This document shows positions 31,626 to 41,300 of a stretch of 64,000 nucleotides of DNA, one piece after another (position 1 is the first letter of the stretch; each line of letters opens with the position of its first letter). Origin of the DNA: a virus; IMG/VR virus record IMGVR_UViG_3300036791_000400, positions 1 to 64,000 of that record; one strand, given 5' to 3'. The position numbers and the translations under genes are program-made. The notes beneath the pieces were generated by a model, which saw only the letters and a list, made by a program, of their open reading frames with translations, was not told where the DNA came from and searched no databases.

Positions 31626-32356
31626 GTTTGTTCGAACCCCTGGAGCGTCATGACAAGATCGCGTTGAGCTTCAGCGGGGGTAAGGACAGCCTTGCCTGCG
31701 TGCATCTGTTCCGCGACCACCTCGATCGGATTACGATCTACCACAACGACACGGGTGACCTGCTCCCCGAGATGATGGAGAGCGTCGCGAGGGTAGAAGC
31801 CTTTGCGCCGCACTTTGTGCGCATCAACTCCAACGTCTCCGAGTTCATCGCCAAATGGGGCTTGCCCACTGACCTATTACCCTACAGCGCGCATCCGATC
31901 GGACGCGCGATGGGTGAGGGCAAGAACCCTCTGGTGTCGCGCTACGATTGCTGCTGGTCGAATTTGATGTTCCCGCTCTATGCCCGGGTGCTTGACGACA
32001 AGAACACCCTGCTCATACGGGGCACCAAGTCAGCCGACATGAACGTGCTGCCGATCACCTCAGGCGAGGTCACCGACGGGATCGAGATTTACTATCCGAT
32101 CCAGAGCTGGACCAACGACGACGTGATGATCTACCTGCGGCGCAACCAGATACCCATTCCCCGGCTCTACAAATACATGACCAACTCGCCCGAGTGCGCA
32201 CGCTGCTCGGCGTGGTGGGGCGAGGGTCGCGCCGCCTATCTCAGGCAGTTTCACCCGGACATCTGGGCCGACTACGACAAGCGCTTGCAGGTGGTGATCG
32301 ACGAGGTGGCGCTGCCGTTGGCCAATCTCCGTCGTGAGGCAGGAGTGACCGAATAA
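31622..32356 (+). CDS. PAPS reductase/PP-loop ATP-pyrophosphatase-like protein
   Basis: 244 residues from ATG 31622 overlapping the preceding TGA. The PP-loop SFSGGKDSL lies at 16-24. Later features include YDCCWSNLMFPLY and LIRGTKSADM, then the Cys pair ECARCSAWWGEG. The family uses ATP to activate substrates (PAPS reductases, tRNA thiolases, DndC-like proteins). In phages such genes may serve sulphur or nucleoside chemistry; no target can be named. It is translationally coupled to the methyltransferase, suggesting one pathway. Confidence 0.75.
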   Translation: MSLFEPLERHDKIALSFSGGKDSLACVHLFRDHLDRITIYHNDTGDLLPEMMESVARVEAFAPHFVRINSNVSEFIAKWGLPTDLLPYSAHPIGRAMGEGKNPLVSRYDCCWSNLMFPLYARVLDDKNTLLIRGTKSADMNVLPITSGEVTDGIEIYYPIQSWTNDDVMIYLRRNQIPIPRLYKYMTNSPECARCSAWWGEGRAAYLRQFHPDIWADYDKRLQVVIDEVALPLANLRREAGVTE

Positions 32357-35300
32357 TGTTCCTCTTGGGGTCGTTTACTTCGGGTCTGTTCAACGGCGCC
32401 TCGCAGGCTGCGTCGCTCTACAACATGTACCAGGGCATCGCGGCCGGTGCGGCGACCGAGGACGCGATGAAGCAGGACCAGCCGACGCCCAAGGTGACCA
32501 GCGAACCCGATGCAACCACACCTGATACGGGCGCGGACACACCTGGTGGCGGCGGTGCAGGCGGCGCGGGTGGTGGCGGGGGCACGGGTGCCGACGAGCG
32601 GTTCAATCCGGAACCGAGCAAGCGCACCGTGGTCAAACCGACCACAGGCGAAGACACCAGACGCAGCCCGGCGGACCCGAACTACAAACCGACCACCGAG
32701 GTAACGCCCCCGGGAGCATTACCCAGACCGGCGACCACCGATCCGTATCGCGTGCCGGCGGCGACCGGCGTGCCGGAGACAACACCCCCTCCAACCACAC
32801 CGCCAACCTCGGGCGTGCCAAGTGCGGAGGACCAGTCGGCCCAGACCGGGCTGCCGCTCCCCAGCTCGCCGGCACCCAGGGTCGGCGCGCTGCCGCTCTC
32901 CGGCGCGCCATTCAACGCGGCAGGTGTGTCAGGGCCTCCGGGCACGCCCTCCGGTCCGGCGCCCAACCCGCAGGCTGGCAGGAACTCGTTCACCGACGGG
33001 CTTGGTCAGCTCTGGCAGAAAGTCACCGGCCCGAGTGCCGGGTTCACCCAGCCGCCGGCCGCGCCCTACACCCCGCCGCCGCCCTCGAATACCGTACAAC
33101 CGGGCGGCTATTTCGGTGGTGGCGCCGGCGATGTGGGAGGCGGGGTTCGACGCCCCGTGGTAATACCGCCGCCCCAGCCACCAGCATCGGTTGGCGCACC
33201 GCCTGGTGGTGCGCCTGGTGTCGGTGGCGGCGTACCGGTGGCTCAGGACCAGCAGCCGGGCTGGGCGGGCCGCGCACTGGTTGCGCAGGCACAGGGTGCC
33301 GCGCCGTCCGCACCGGCGGGACCGACCGGACAGTTCGCCGGACCGGGCGCACCCCCGGCTCAGGACACGGGCACCAGCGCGGGCGATGTCATCCGGGGCG
33401 CGCTGGGGATTGGCTCGGCCCAGGCCAAAGAGCCGGGGATTACTACGGGAGAGACGGCACCAGCCACGGGTGTGTCGGACCGTACCGCGATCCCCACGTC
33501 CTATCCCACCGCAGGCGTGCAACCAGCCAAGCCCTCACCGACCGCGCCGCCCACCCAGGCGCCGGCACCGGTCGCCACCGAGGCCAAGGTCGCACCGGGC
33601 CAGACCACACCCTCGAAATCATCCGAGCCGGTCACCCCGGCGTATGCGCCGCACGTGGACCCGAGCGCGCTGGAGCATTTCAAGCAGACCAACCCGCAAC
33701 TGGCGCAGTGGATGGTCGACAGCGCGGCGAAGTCAGGCGGCACGGTTACCGCCGAACAGCTGGCTCAGACCAAACTGCGCGAGAGCGGCGATAAGATGGG
33801 CTATCCGATCGGCGATGGTGGTGCCTCCAAGGGCATCATGCAGATGGGCGATACCGAGGCGCGCACGGTCGACCCGCAGGGCAGGCTCGACCGGCATGAT
33901 CCCAGGCAGGCGATCGAATTATCCGCGCAGTATTATCGCTGGCTGGCCGAGGGTGATCGCACCCGTGGTGGGTTCGGCTCCAACAGCGTACTGACCAACT
34001 ACGCGTATATGCGCGGTGTCGGCGCGGCGAACGACGTGATGGCGGCCGAGCGGATGCACCCCGGCAGCGGCATGGACTGGATCAAGCGGGCCAACCCGCA
34101 GGCCGCCGGGTTCCTCGACAAGATGTATGGCGGTGATGGTTCGGGCAACAACAAGGTGGGATTGCACTTCCCACCGACCGGTCAGGGCAACGGCCAGTAC
34201 TCCATGTCCGCGATGGTGACCGCAGCACACACCGGCGGTCCCGATGCGTTGATGAAATACATCTTCACTTCGGGGCCGGTGACGGGCACCACCGACAAGT
34301 GGCGTTCCGCGCAGGCGCAGGTCATCTCACACATGATCTCGACCGGGAACTATGCCTCGATCGGCGCGGTGACCGACTGGTTCAGCCAGCAGGCGCACCA
34401 GGGCGCGCTGTCACACATGGCGGCGGGCTATGAGGCGCTGCAATCGGGCGACATGCAGACCGCGTCGCAGCAGCTGGCGATGGCGCACGCATTCTTCCCC
34501 GACGGCACGTTCGCCAAGTTCGGCGTCTCGGGCGACGGCAAAACTCTGATGGGCCAGCAGTTCGACGAGGGCACCATGCAGCCGATCGGGCAGCCGATGC
34601 GGATCACCCCCGATACGCTGGCGGCGCACATGATGCACCTGAATCACCCCGGCAACTTCATTGACGCGTTGCAGAAATTCCAGCTGACCAACTCTGAGCT
34701 GTCACTGAACAAGGCCAAGGAGACCTATTTCAGCGGGCGCAACGAGACTTCGTTGGAGAAGACCCAGTTAAGTCTCGCAGACAGGCAGCGTCATGACGAC
34801 GCAGTCGAGGCTGGGAAAGACGCTGATCGCAGGTCGCGCGAAGGGATCGCGGCGCAACGTCAGGAAGGCGCAGCGGACCGTACGGCACGTTCACATGACA
34901 TCAAGGACAACGAGGCGGACAAATACTACAGCGACCCGGACAACAAGCCGGCCAACCCCGACGGCTCGAAGATGAGCGACGACCGGTTCGCCACGCAGGG
35001 CCAGATCGAACACGAGCTGCGCCGCCAGCCACAGGCATCGGGCGAGCTGATGTCTACACCCCTGGCGCGCAACGCGGCGCAGGCGATCGTGCAGGGCCGC
35101 CTGTCGCCCAAGCAGCAGCTCGACCAGAACAACAAGCCCACGGGTTACACCGACTGGGTTGACAAGGACGGCGCCGCACGTGCCACCACCGACGACAAGA
35201 CCGCTAACTACTTCATGCATCTGGCGGGCGCCAACCCGAAACGCGCGCCGGGCCAGCAGGGCGCGCTGAATATCACCAGCCCGGTCGGTGCCGGCGGCGG

Positions 35301-35382
35301 ATCGCCAACTGCGGCGATGCAGGGCATGGGCATGAACATGACCGGGCAGCCGTCGCAGGCGCTGCAAACCGCAACGGCCTGA
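32356..35382 (+). CDS. internal virion protein with transglycosylase domain
   Basis: 1008 residues. The first 440 are a Pro/Gly/Thr-rich disordered region. From about residue 440, PSALEHFKQTNPQLAQWM leads into a lytic transglycosylase (SLT-like) domain: catalytic Glu 476 in RESGDKMGYP, then GGASKGIMQMGDTEAR, the family's glycine-rich ES...GLMQ pattern. The rest is helical. Such virion proteins cut peptidoglycan locally as DNA is ejected. The start overlaps the preceding stop, so it is expressed with the reductase-like gene. A GGGAG-type operator variant lies at 33443. Confidence 0.75.
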   Translation: MFLLGSFTSGLFNGASQAASLYNMYQGIAAGAATEDAMKQDQPTPKVTSEPDATTPDTGADTPGGGGAGGAGGGGGTGADERFNPEPSKRTVVKPTTGEDTRRSPADPNYKPTTEVTPPGALPRPATTDPYRVPAATGVPETTPPPTTPPTSGVPSAEDQSAQTGLPLPSSPAPRVGALPLSGAPFNAAGVSGPPGTPSGPAPNPQAGRNSFTDGLGQLWQKVTGPSAGFTQPPAAPYTPPPPSNTVQPGGYFGGGAGDVGGGVRRPVVIPPPQPPASVGAPPGGAPGVGGGVPVAQDQQPGWAGRALVAQAQGAAPSAPAGPTGQFAGPGAPPAQDTGTSAGDVIRGALGIGSAQAKEPGITTGETAPATGVSDRTAIPTSYPTAGVQPAKPSPTAPPTQAPAPVATEAKVAPGQTTPSKSSEPVTPAYAPHVDPSALEHFKQTNPQLAQWMVDSAAKSGGTVTAEQLAQTKLRESGDKMGYPIGDGGASKGIMQMGDTEARTVDPQGRLDRHDPRQAIELSAQYYRWLAEGDRTRGGFGSNSVLTNYAYMRGVGAANDVMAAERMHPGSGMDWIKRANPQAAGFLDKMYGGDGSGNNKVGLHFPPTGQGNGQYSMSAMVTAAHTGGPDALMKYIFTSGPVTGTTDKWRSAQAQVISHMISTGNYASIGAVTDWFSQQAHQGALSHMAAGYEALQSGDMQTASQQLAMAHAFFPDGTFAKFGVSGDGKTLMGQQFDEGTMQPIGQPMRITPDTLAAHMMHLNHPGNFIDALQKFQLTNSELSLNKAKETYFSGRNETSLEKTQLSLADRQRHDDAVEAGKDADRRSREGIAAQRQEGAADRTARSHDIKDNEADKYYSDPDNKPANPDGSKMSDDRFATQGQIEHELRRQPQASGELMSTPLARNAAQAIVQGRLSPKQQLDQNNKPTGYTDWVDKDGAARATTDDKTANYFMHLAGANPKRAPGQQGALNITSPVGAGGGSPTAAMQGMGMNMTGQPSQALQTATA

Positions 35383-35385
35383 GCG

Positions 35386-38300
35386 ATGCCGCTCGACATC
35401 AACGCCGACCCGAACGATCCCGATGTACTGACCAAGCAGCTCGACGACCAGCGTTCACAGGCGCTGCGCCCGTCGAGCCTGCCGTATGCCCAGACCGACA
35501 CGCCCTCCCCGCCGACCGGTCAGCCGACCGACGAGGTGCCGCCCACACCAACAGCAGCACCACCGGCTCAGGGCATTACGACCACCACGCCGGCAGCGCC
35601 GACAAGGCACGGGCGTCCGGCGCCACCAGCGCCGGGTAGTTATCATTACGCCGACGACGCACAAGGTGCGGGCACCGGCGGGACCACAGCCGGCTGGACT
35701 TTCCCGCCGGATATTCCCGACGCGCCGCCACCGTCCAAGTCCGGCCTGGGCCGCGACATGGTGCGTTCGTTCTGGCAAGGCGCGGTCGCGATGGGCGACG
35801 GTGCGGTGCAGGCCGCGCACGCAGTGACCAACCTGATCACGACCAACCCCGACGTGAACAAGGCGTTCCAGTCCGCGCATCAGTACATGACCAGCTCGAT
35901 CGAGAGCAGCGTCGATGCGATGTCGCCGGCCGACAGGCAGGCGATGCGGGCCAAGTTCACCGCACTCTGGTCAGGTGAGAAGGACCCCGAAGGCAACCTG
36001 ATCCCGAGCCCGTTCGAGGTCGGGTTCGGCCGCTACGTGGCGCTCAACGCGGCGAACATGCTGCCGTCCTGGGGGCCGATGCTGATCCCCGGCGGGGTGC
36101 TCGCCAAGGTGGCGATCTCGGGCATCACGATGGGCGCGCCGAGCGCGGGCGAGATGTACACCCGGCTCTACGACGGCGTGATGAAGGCGCCGCAGTCAGA
36201 GATGGAGCAGTCGCCGGCGTACACGGCGGCGATCAAGGCGGGCCAGTCCGACGAACAGGCGCGGCTGGAGGTGCTGCGCGGCGCGGCGATCCTCTCGGTC
36301 GGCACCGCCGGTGCGCTCGGTACTGCGGCCGGTGCCGGGGTAGGCGGCATCCTGGCCAGGGGTGCGCTGGGTGGTGGGGAGCGGATAGCATCCCGGATGG
36401 GCATCGGTGCTGCCGAGGCCGGTGCCACGATGGGGGTACAGGGCGCCGGCACCGAACTGGCGGGCCAGTACGGCGAGAAACGGGCGGGCATCCGGCAGAA
36501 CTACGATATCGGTCAGGTCATCGCCGAGGGCGTGTCGCAGGGTTTGACCGGCGCGGCACTCGGTGCCGTCGGCGGGGTGTTCCACAGGCCCACAGCAGCC
36601 GAGGTCAGAGAGGAAGAACGCCCGCCAGCGCCAGGAGTATCATCGGATACGTCGGCGGCGCTCACCGAGGCGCTGACACCCAGCACACCTGAACCGGGTG
36701 GTCCCACCACGACGGCTGATATGTCGGGCATCCCGGGTTATTCTCCCTCGGGCGTCGAGACCATCCCACGTCGGCCCATGCCAGCCCCACCAGCACCGCC
36801 GGTGGCGGCGGGCGAGCCCACGGGTATCCCAGGGTGGTCGCCAGAGGGACCGGCGCCTACAGGCTCCACAGCCGCTCCAGCCAGTGCGCCGCCCACGGCA
36901 CCAGAAACCACCCCAGGAGTACCCCCCACACCATCAGCAGCGCCGCGACCAACGCCCCAAGCAGCACCCCAAGCAGCACCGGAAGTACGACCCTCCGCAG
37001 GAATGAAGGCCGGCGAGCTGCGCGACGCGCTGACCCAGATGACGGGTCGGGCGCCGCCGGTGAAGACCAGCGTGGGCGATCTTCGCACGGCCTACGACCG
37101 CGAGGTGGCGCGTCAGGCATCATCCACGGTAGCATCGGACGTGACCGGCAGGCAGGTCGGGTCACAAGCACCCGGCGGTGACGGAGGTCCGGAACCCGAG
37201 GCCGTCGCCGGGAAGGCAGCCCCTTCGTCGGAGGTCGATCAACCGGTAGGCTCACTCCCGGTAGTGACGCCTTCGACGGAGGCGGCGAGGGTCGAGGCTG
37301 AGACCCAGGCCGAACCCGGCCCAGATATCACCGTTGCGCCCACCGAGGCAGTTTCCTCCCAGGTGGCGCAGGGGGAGACCGCGCCCGCAGGTCGGGAGGC
37401 AGCGCCCACTCCCAAGGGCGAAGCTGCTGAGGACGCGGTCGAACCCGCCAAGCCTAAGATTACACCCACCAAGGGCGACACCATCGCCGGCTACAACGTC
37501 GACCACGACAAGGTAACCGGGCAGGTCCACGCGGTTGCCAAAGACGGGGTCATCGCGGTTCGTGACAGCAACGGCGAACTGCACGCGGTCACGCCTGAAA
37601 ATGTCCTGGAGCACACGCCCAAGCCCCTCACCAAGGGCGAACAACTGCGGGCCGAGCGCGTCGCCAAGCGCGCCGCTGAGAAAGCCAAGCTCACAGGTGA
37701 GAAGATCGAACCCGCTACCGCCCACGTCGCCGGCGAGGAGCAGGAGGTCGAGACCAAGGCTCCCGAGCGCGAGCCGCGCAGCCTGCCCGAGGCGCGTCAG
37801 GACGTGCGTGACGCCCTGGAAATGGCGCAGCGGGACATCCAGCCGGTCAAGGGAGTGAAGGCATCCCAGGTAGCGCAGAAGGCGGCGCAGGAGCTGGGCG
37901 AGCGGTTCGCCAAGGCGAAGACCGAGGGCGACCTGCACGACGCGATCGCGCACTGGGGGTCGGATAACCCAAACCCATTACCCCTGAGTACCACGCGCCG
38001 CTCGGCGCTGGCCGACCGCATGCTCAAGCTGCTCACCGGCAAGGGTCTCGACGAATACCGTACCGGCGAGACCCCCGAGGCACGGGCTGCGCGGGTCGCG
38101 GCCGAGGCACGCGAGGAGATCGCGCGCCAGCCCAAGGCGGTCGAGGACGAGCGCACGCAGCGCAAGACGGCACTTGAGGAAGCGCACGCGCGTGACGCCG
38201 ATGTCGAGCGCGAGGTCGCGCATGAGGTCGGCGAAGCAGCGGCACCTGAAGCAGAGGCTGAAGTCACTCCGGTAGTAAAAGAGCCAGAGGCGGCGACTAA

Positions 38301-41300
38301 GGCCAAGACCACCAGCAAGGCACGCGAGGCCGAGCGGCTACTGAAGGATGTGCTGGACGGTAAGAAGACCCCGGTGCAGGCCAGCGAGGAATACGGCCTG
38401 CCGAAGAAGGGCGCCAAGCCACGCGGCGAGGGGCTGCGCACGTTCCTGGAATATCTGGTCAACGAGGCCAAGCGCGCCGAGAGCGAGGGTGAGCGCGAGC
38501 GCATCATCGCGAAGTCCGAGGCGCAGAACAAAGCCTCCGAGCGAGCGGGCGGCGAGCATCCCAACAAGAAGAAGGCGCGCACCGAGACCCTGCAACGGGA
38601 ACTACAGCGTGTCGGTCCCGAGTACGCCGAGAAGATACGCGGCTATGCGCGCGAGATCGCTGATCCGATCCGGAAGGCCGCTGATGAAGCGGCGGCAGTC
38701 AAGCAGGCAGCGGCCGAGAAGATCGCGGCGAAGCTGGGTAAGGGTCCGCAGGAAATGGCGGCGCCTGAGCGGGCGACACCGGATGGTATCGGTCCCAGCG
38801 CGTCACGCTTTGTACAAATGGCGCGCGATCCGCGCATCGGTGCCAATCTGGTGCGGCATCTGAAAGCTGCGGCGGCGGTCGGCCGGACACTCAGTCTCCA
38901 TGATGTGCTGCGGTTCGTGCGGGATGATCCGTTGGTGCGTGCCGAAGCCAGACCGCTGCACGCACTGGCGATGAGACTGCTGAGCAGTCGACTATTGCCT
39001 GATGTGCCAGTGCTGACCCCGGAGCAAGGGCGGGCGCGCGGCCTGGTTGATGACCAGCGCATGGCGCGTTTCCGATCCGGTAATCTATACGGATATTCGG
39101 CGATGGAACACTCCACGCCGCACATCGTACTCAACCCAGATACGTCGTTTGGCCATATCGAGACGGCGTTGCATGAGGCCATGCACGCGGTGACTTCGCG
39201 TTACATCGAACATCTGCGCGAGACCGCTCCCAACCACCCGGATTTACAGGTGCTGCGCGCGATCAAGCGTGAGCTGAATGATCAGAAAGACCTCGCTTAT
39301 ATGACCGGGCGGATCAGCGGGGACCAGCTCGACAGGATTAACTACGCGTTGAAGGATGAGCACGAGCTGCATACCGCGCTGATGACCAGCCCCGAGGTGC
39401 AAGCCTTCGCCGCTGGTGGGCAAGCTTCTGACGGATTACGGGCTGAGCTGTCCAGGCTGGGCTTCCCACCGCGTGAACAGGGTCGGTCTGTGTGGCGCTA
39501 CTTCACCGACTGGGTACGACGCGCGCTGGGAATGGACAAGCCAGCGACGGTTAGCGAGTACACGCTGCTCGACCATTTGCTGCGACCGATGCAGGAGATC
39601 ACCGAACGCGGCGGTGAATACGGTCGCTCGATGGATGAACTCAGACAATTCCAGCGCGAGTTCGAGCACGACGCACCAAGAGACCCCGAGCTGCGTGCCC
39701 AGGCCGAGCCCCTGTATCGCACCGCGACCTCCAGCATGGGCGATCGCGTGCGCGACACCGCCGATCGTGCCCTCGAACACCTCCCCGACGCGCACACCAT
39801 GGGCGACAAGGGGCAACAGTTCCTGTTGAACGGCGCCACCACCGACGGGATCGTGTCGCGCTATAAGCCTTTAATACCGTCGTTGGAAACCTGGCGGAAC
39901 GCCCGCGAGGCGATCGCCCGGGTGGGCAAGGTGTTCTCAGATAAGTTCGCCGACGCCACCTACAAGCTCACCAACGGCTACGCTCAGATCAAAGACCGCA
40001 ACGCGCTGGGCCAGCTGATGAACGACGCGACGATCGCCGAGGCCAAGTTGGGCTCGGGGGTGGCAGCCGACGCCAACGCGCACCTGACCACGCCGGCGCA
40101 GAAGGCAGCCCTCGCAGACCTACAGGCCCGCTACAACGGACTGTCCGACAAGGCCAAGGCGTTCTACGACAACGCGCGCGACATGTACCAGCAATGGCAC
40201 ACCACCAAGCGCGATGCCGAGAAGCGGTCACTGCTCAATACCTGGTGGCCGGACGCTAGCGACATCGACCGGAAGGCGTTTCTCAAAGCTGCTACGTCGA
40301 AGACCGCGATGGAGAAGTATATCGGGTCCGAAATCTCGCCCAAGTTGGGTCGCGCGATCGGTAAAATTTACAGCCAGGGCTTCGTTCGGGGAGACTATTT
40401 CCCGCTGCGCCGGCACGGCGATTATGTGGTGCGCTACGGCGACCGCGACGATCCCACCAAGTATGGCGTGGAGATGTTCGAGAAGCGCCGCGATGCCGAG
40501 GCGCGGCGCAAGGAGTTGCTGGCGCGCGGTGACGTAGACGACGTGTACCAGGTCTCCCAGCGTTCCCGCAGCTCGATCCGCGACATCGCACCCGACCATC
40601 CGGCGGTGGCTGAACTGACCGACGCCATGATCGCACGCGGCACGCCCACTGCCGAGGCGCACGCGGTGCGTGACCAGCTCCAGAGCATACTCCTGGATCA
40701 CGCGACGCGCTCCGAGGTTGCGCGCGCCAACATGCGGCGCAAGGGCGTGAAGGGTGCATCGATCGATCAGGGACGGGTACTGGCCGATGAGTTCCTCAAC
40801 ATGCAGGGCTCGCTCGGGCACCTCGAACACGGTGCTGCGGTGGCTCAGGCACGCAGTGCGATGCGCCGCGAGGTCGAGGACCTCGAAGGGCCGCGTGCGG
40901 TGCAGTCGGGCATGGCGGTCACCGGTCGCCAGGTACTGCGCGAAGCCGAGAAACGCGACGCCACGATCGCCGATCCGAACAGCCTGATGGCATCGCTGGC
41001 CCGCAAGGCCAACGTGTTCTCGTTCGCTCACGCCCTGATGTCGCCCTCGCACATGATCACGGCGAGCATGGAAGCGCACACAAACTCCATGGCGATCCTG
41101 GGGGCGCGGCATAACTGGGGCCGCGCGGGGCTGGCGCTCACCACCGCCATGAGACAAGCGGGTCCGACGATGTTCACTACCGGAGTGAGGAAGACCCTCG
41201 CAGCGGTCAGAGGCGAGCTGAAGGCGACCGACTGGAACATGTCGGACCTCCTGCGTGACCGGTTCATCAAGGCGGGTGCCAATCGTGCGGGCATGAACAT

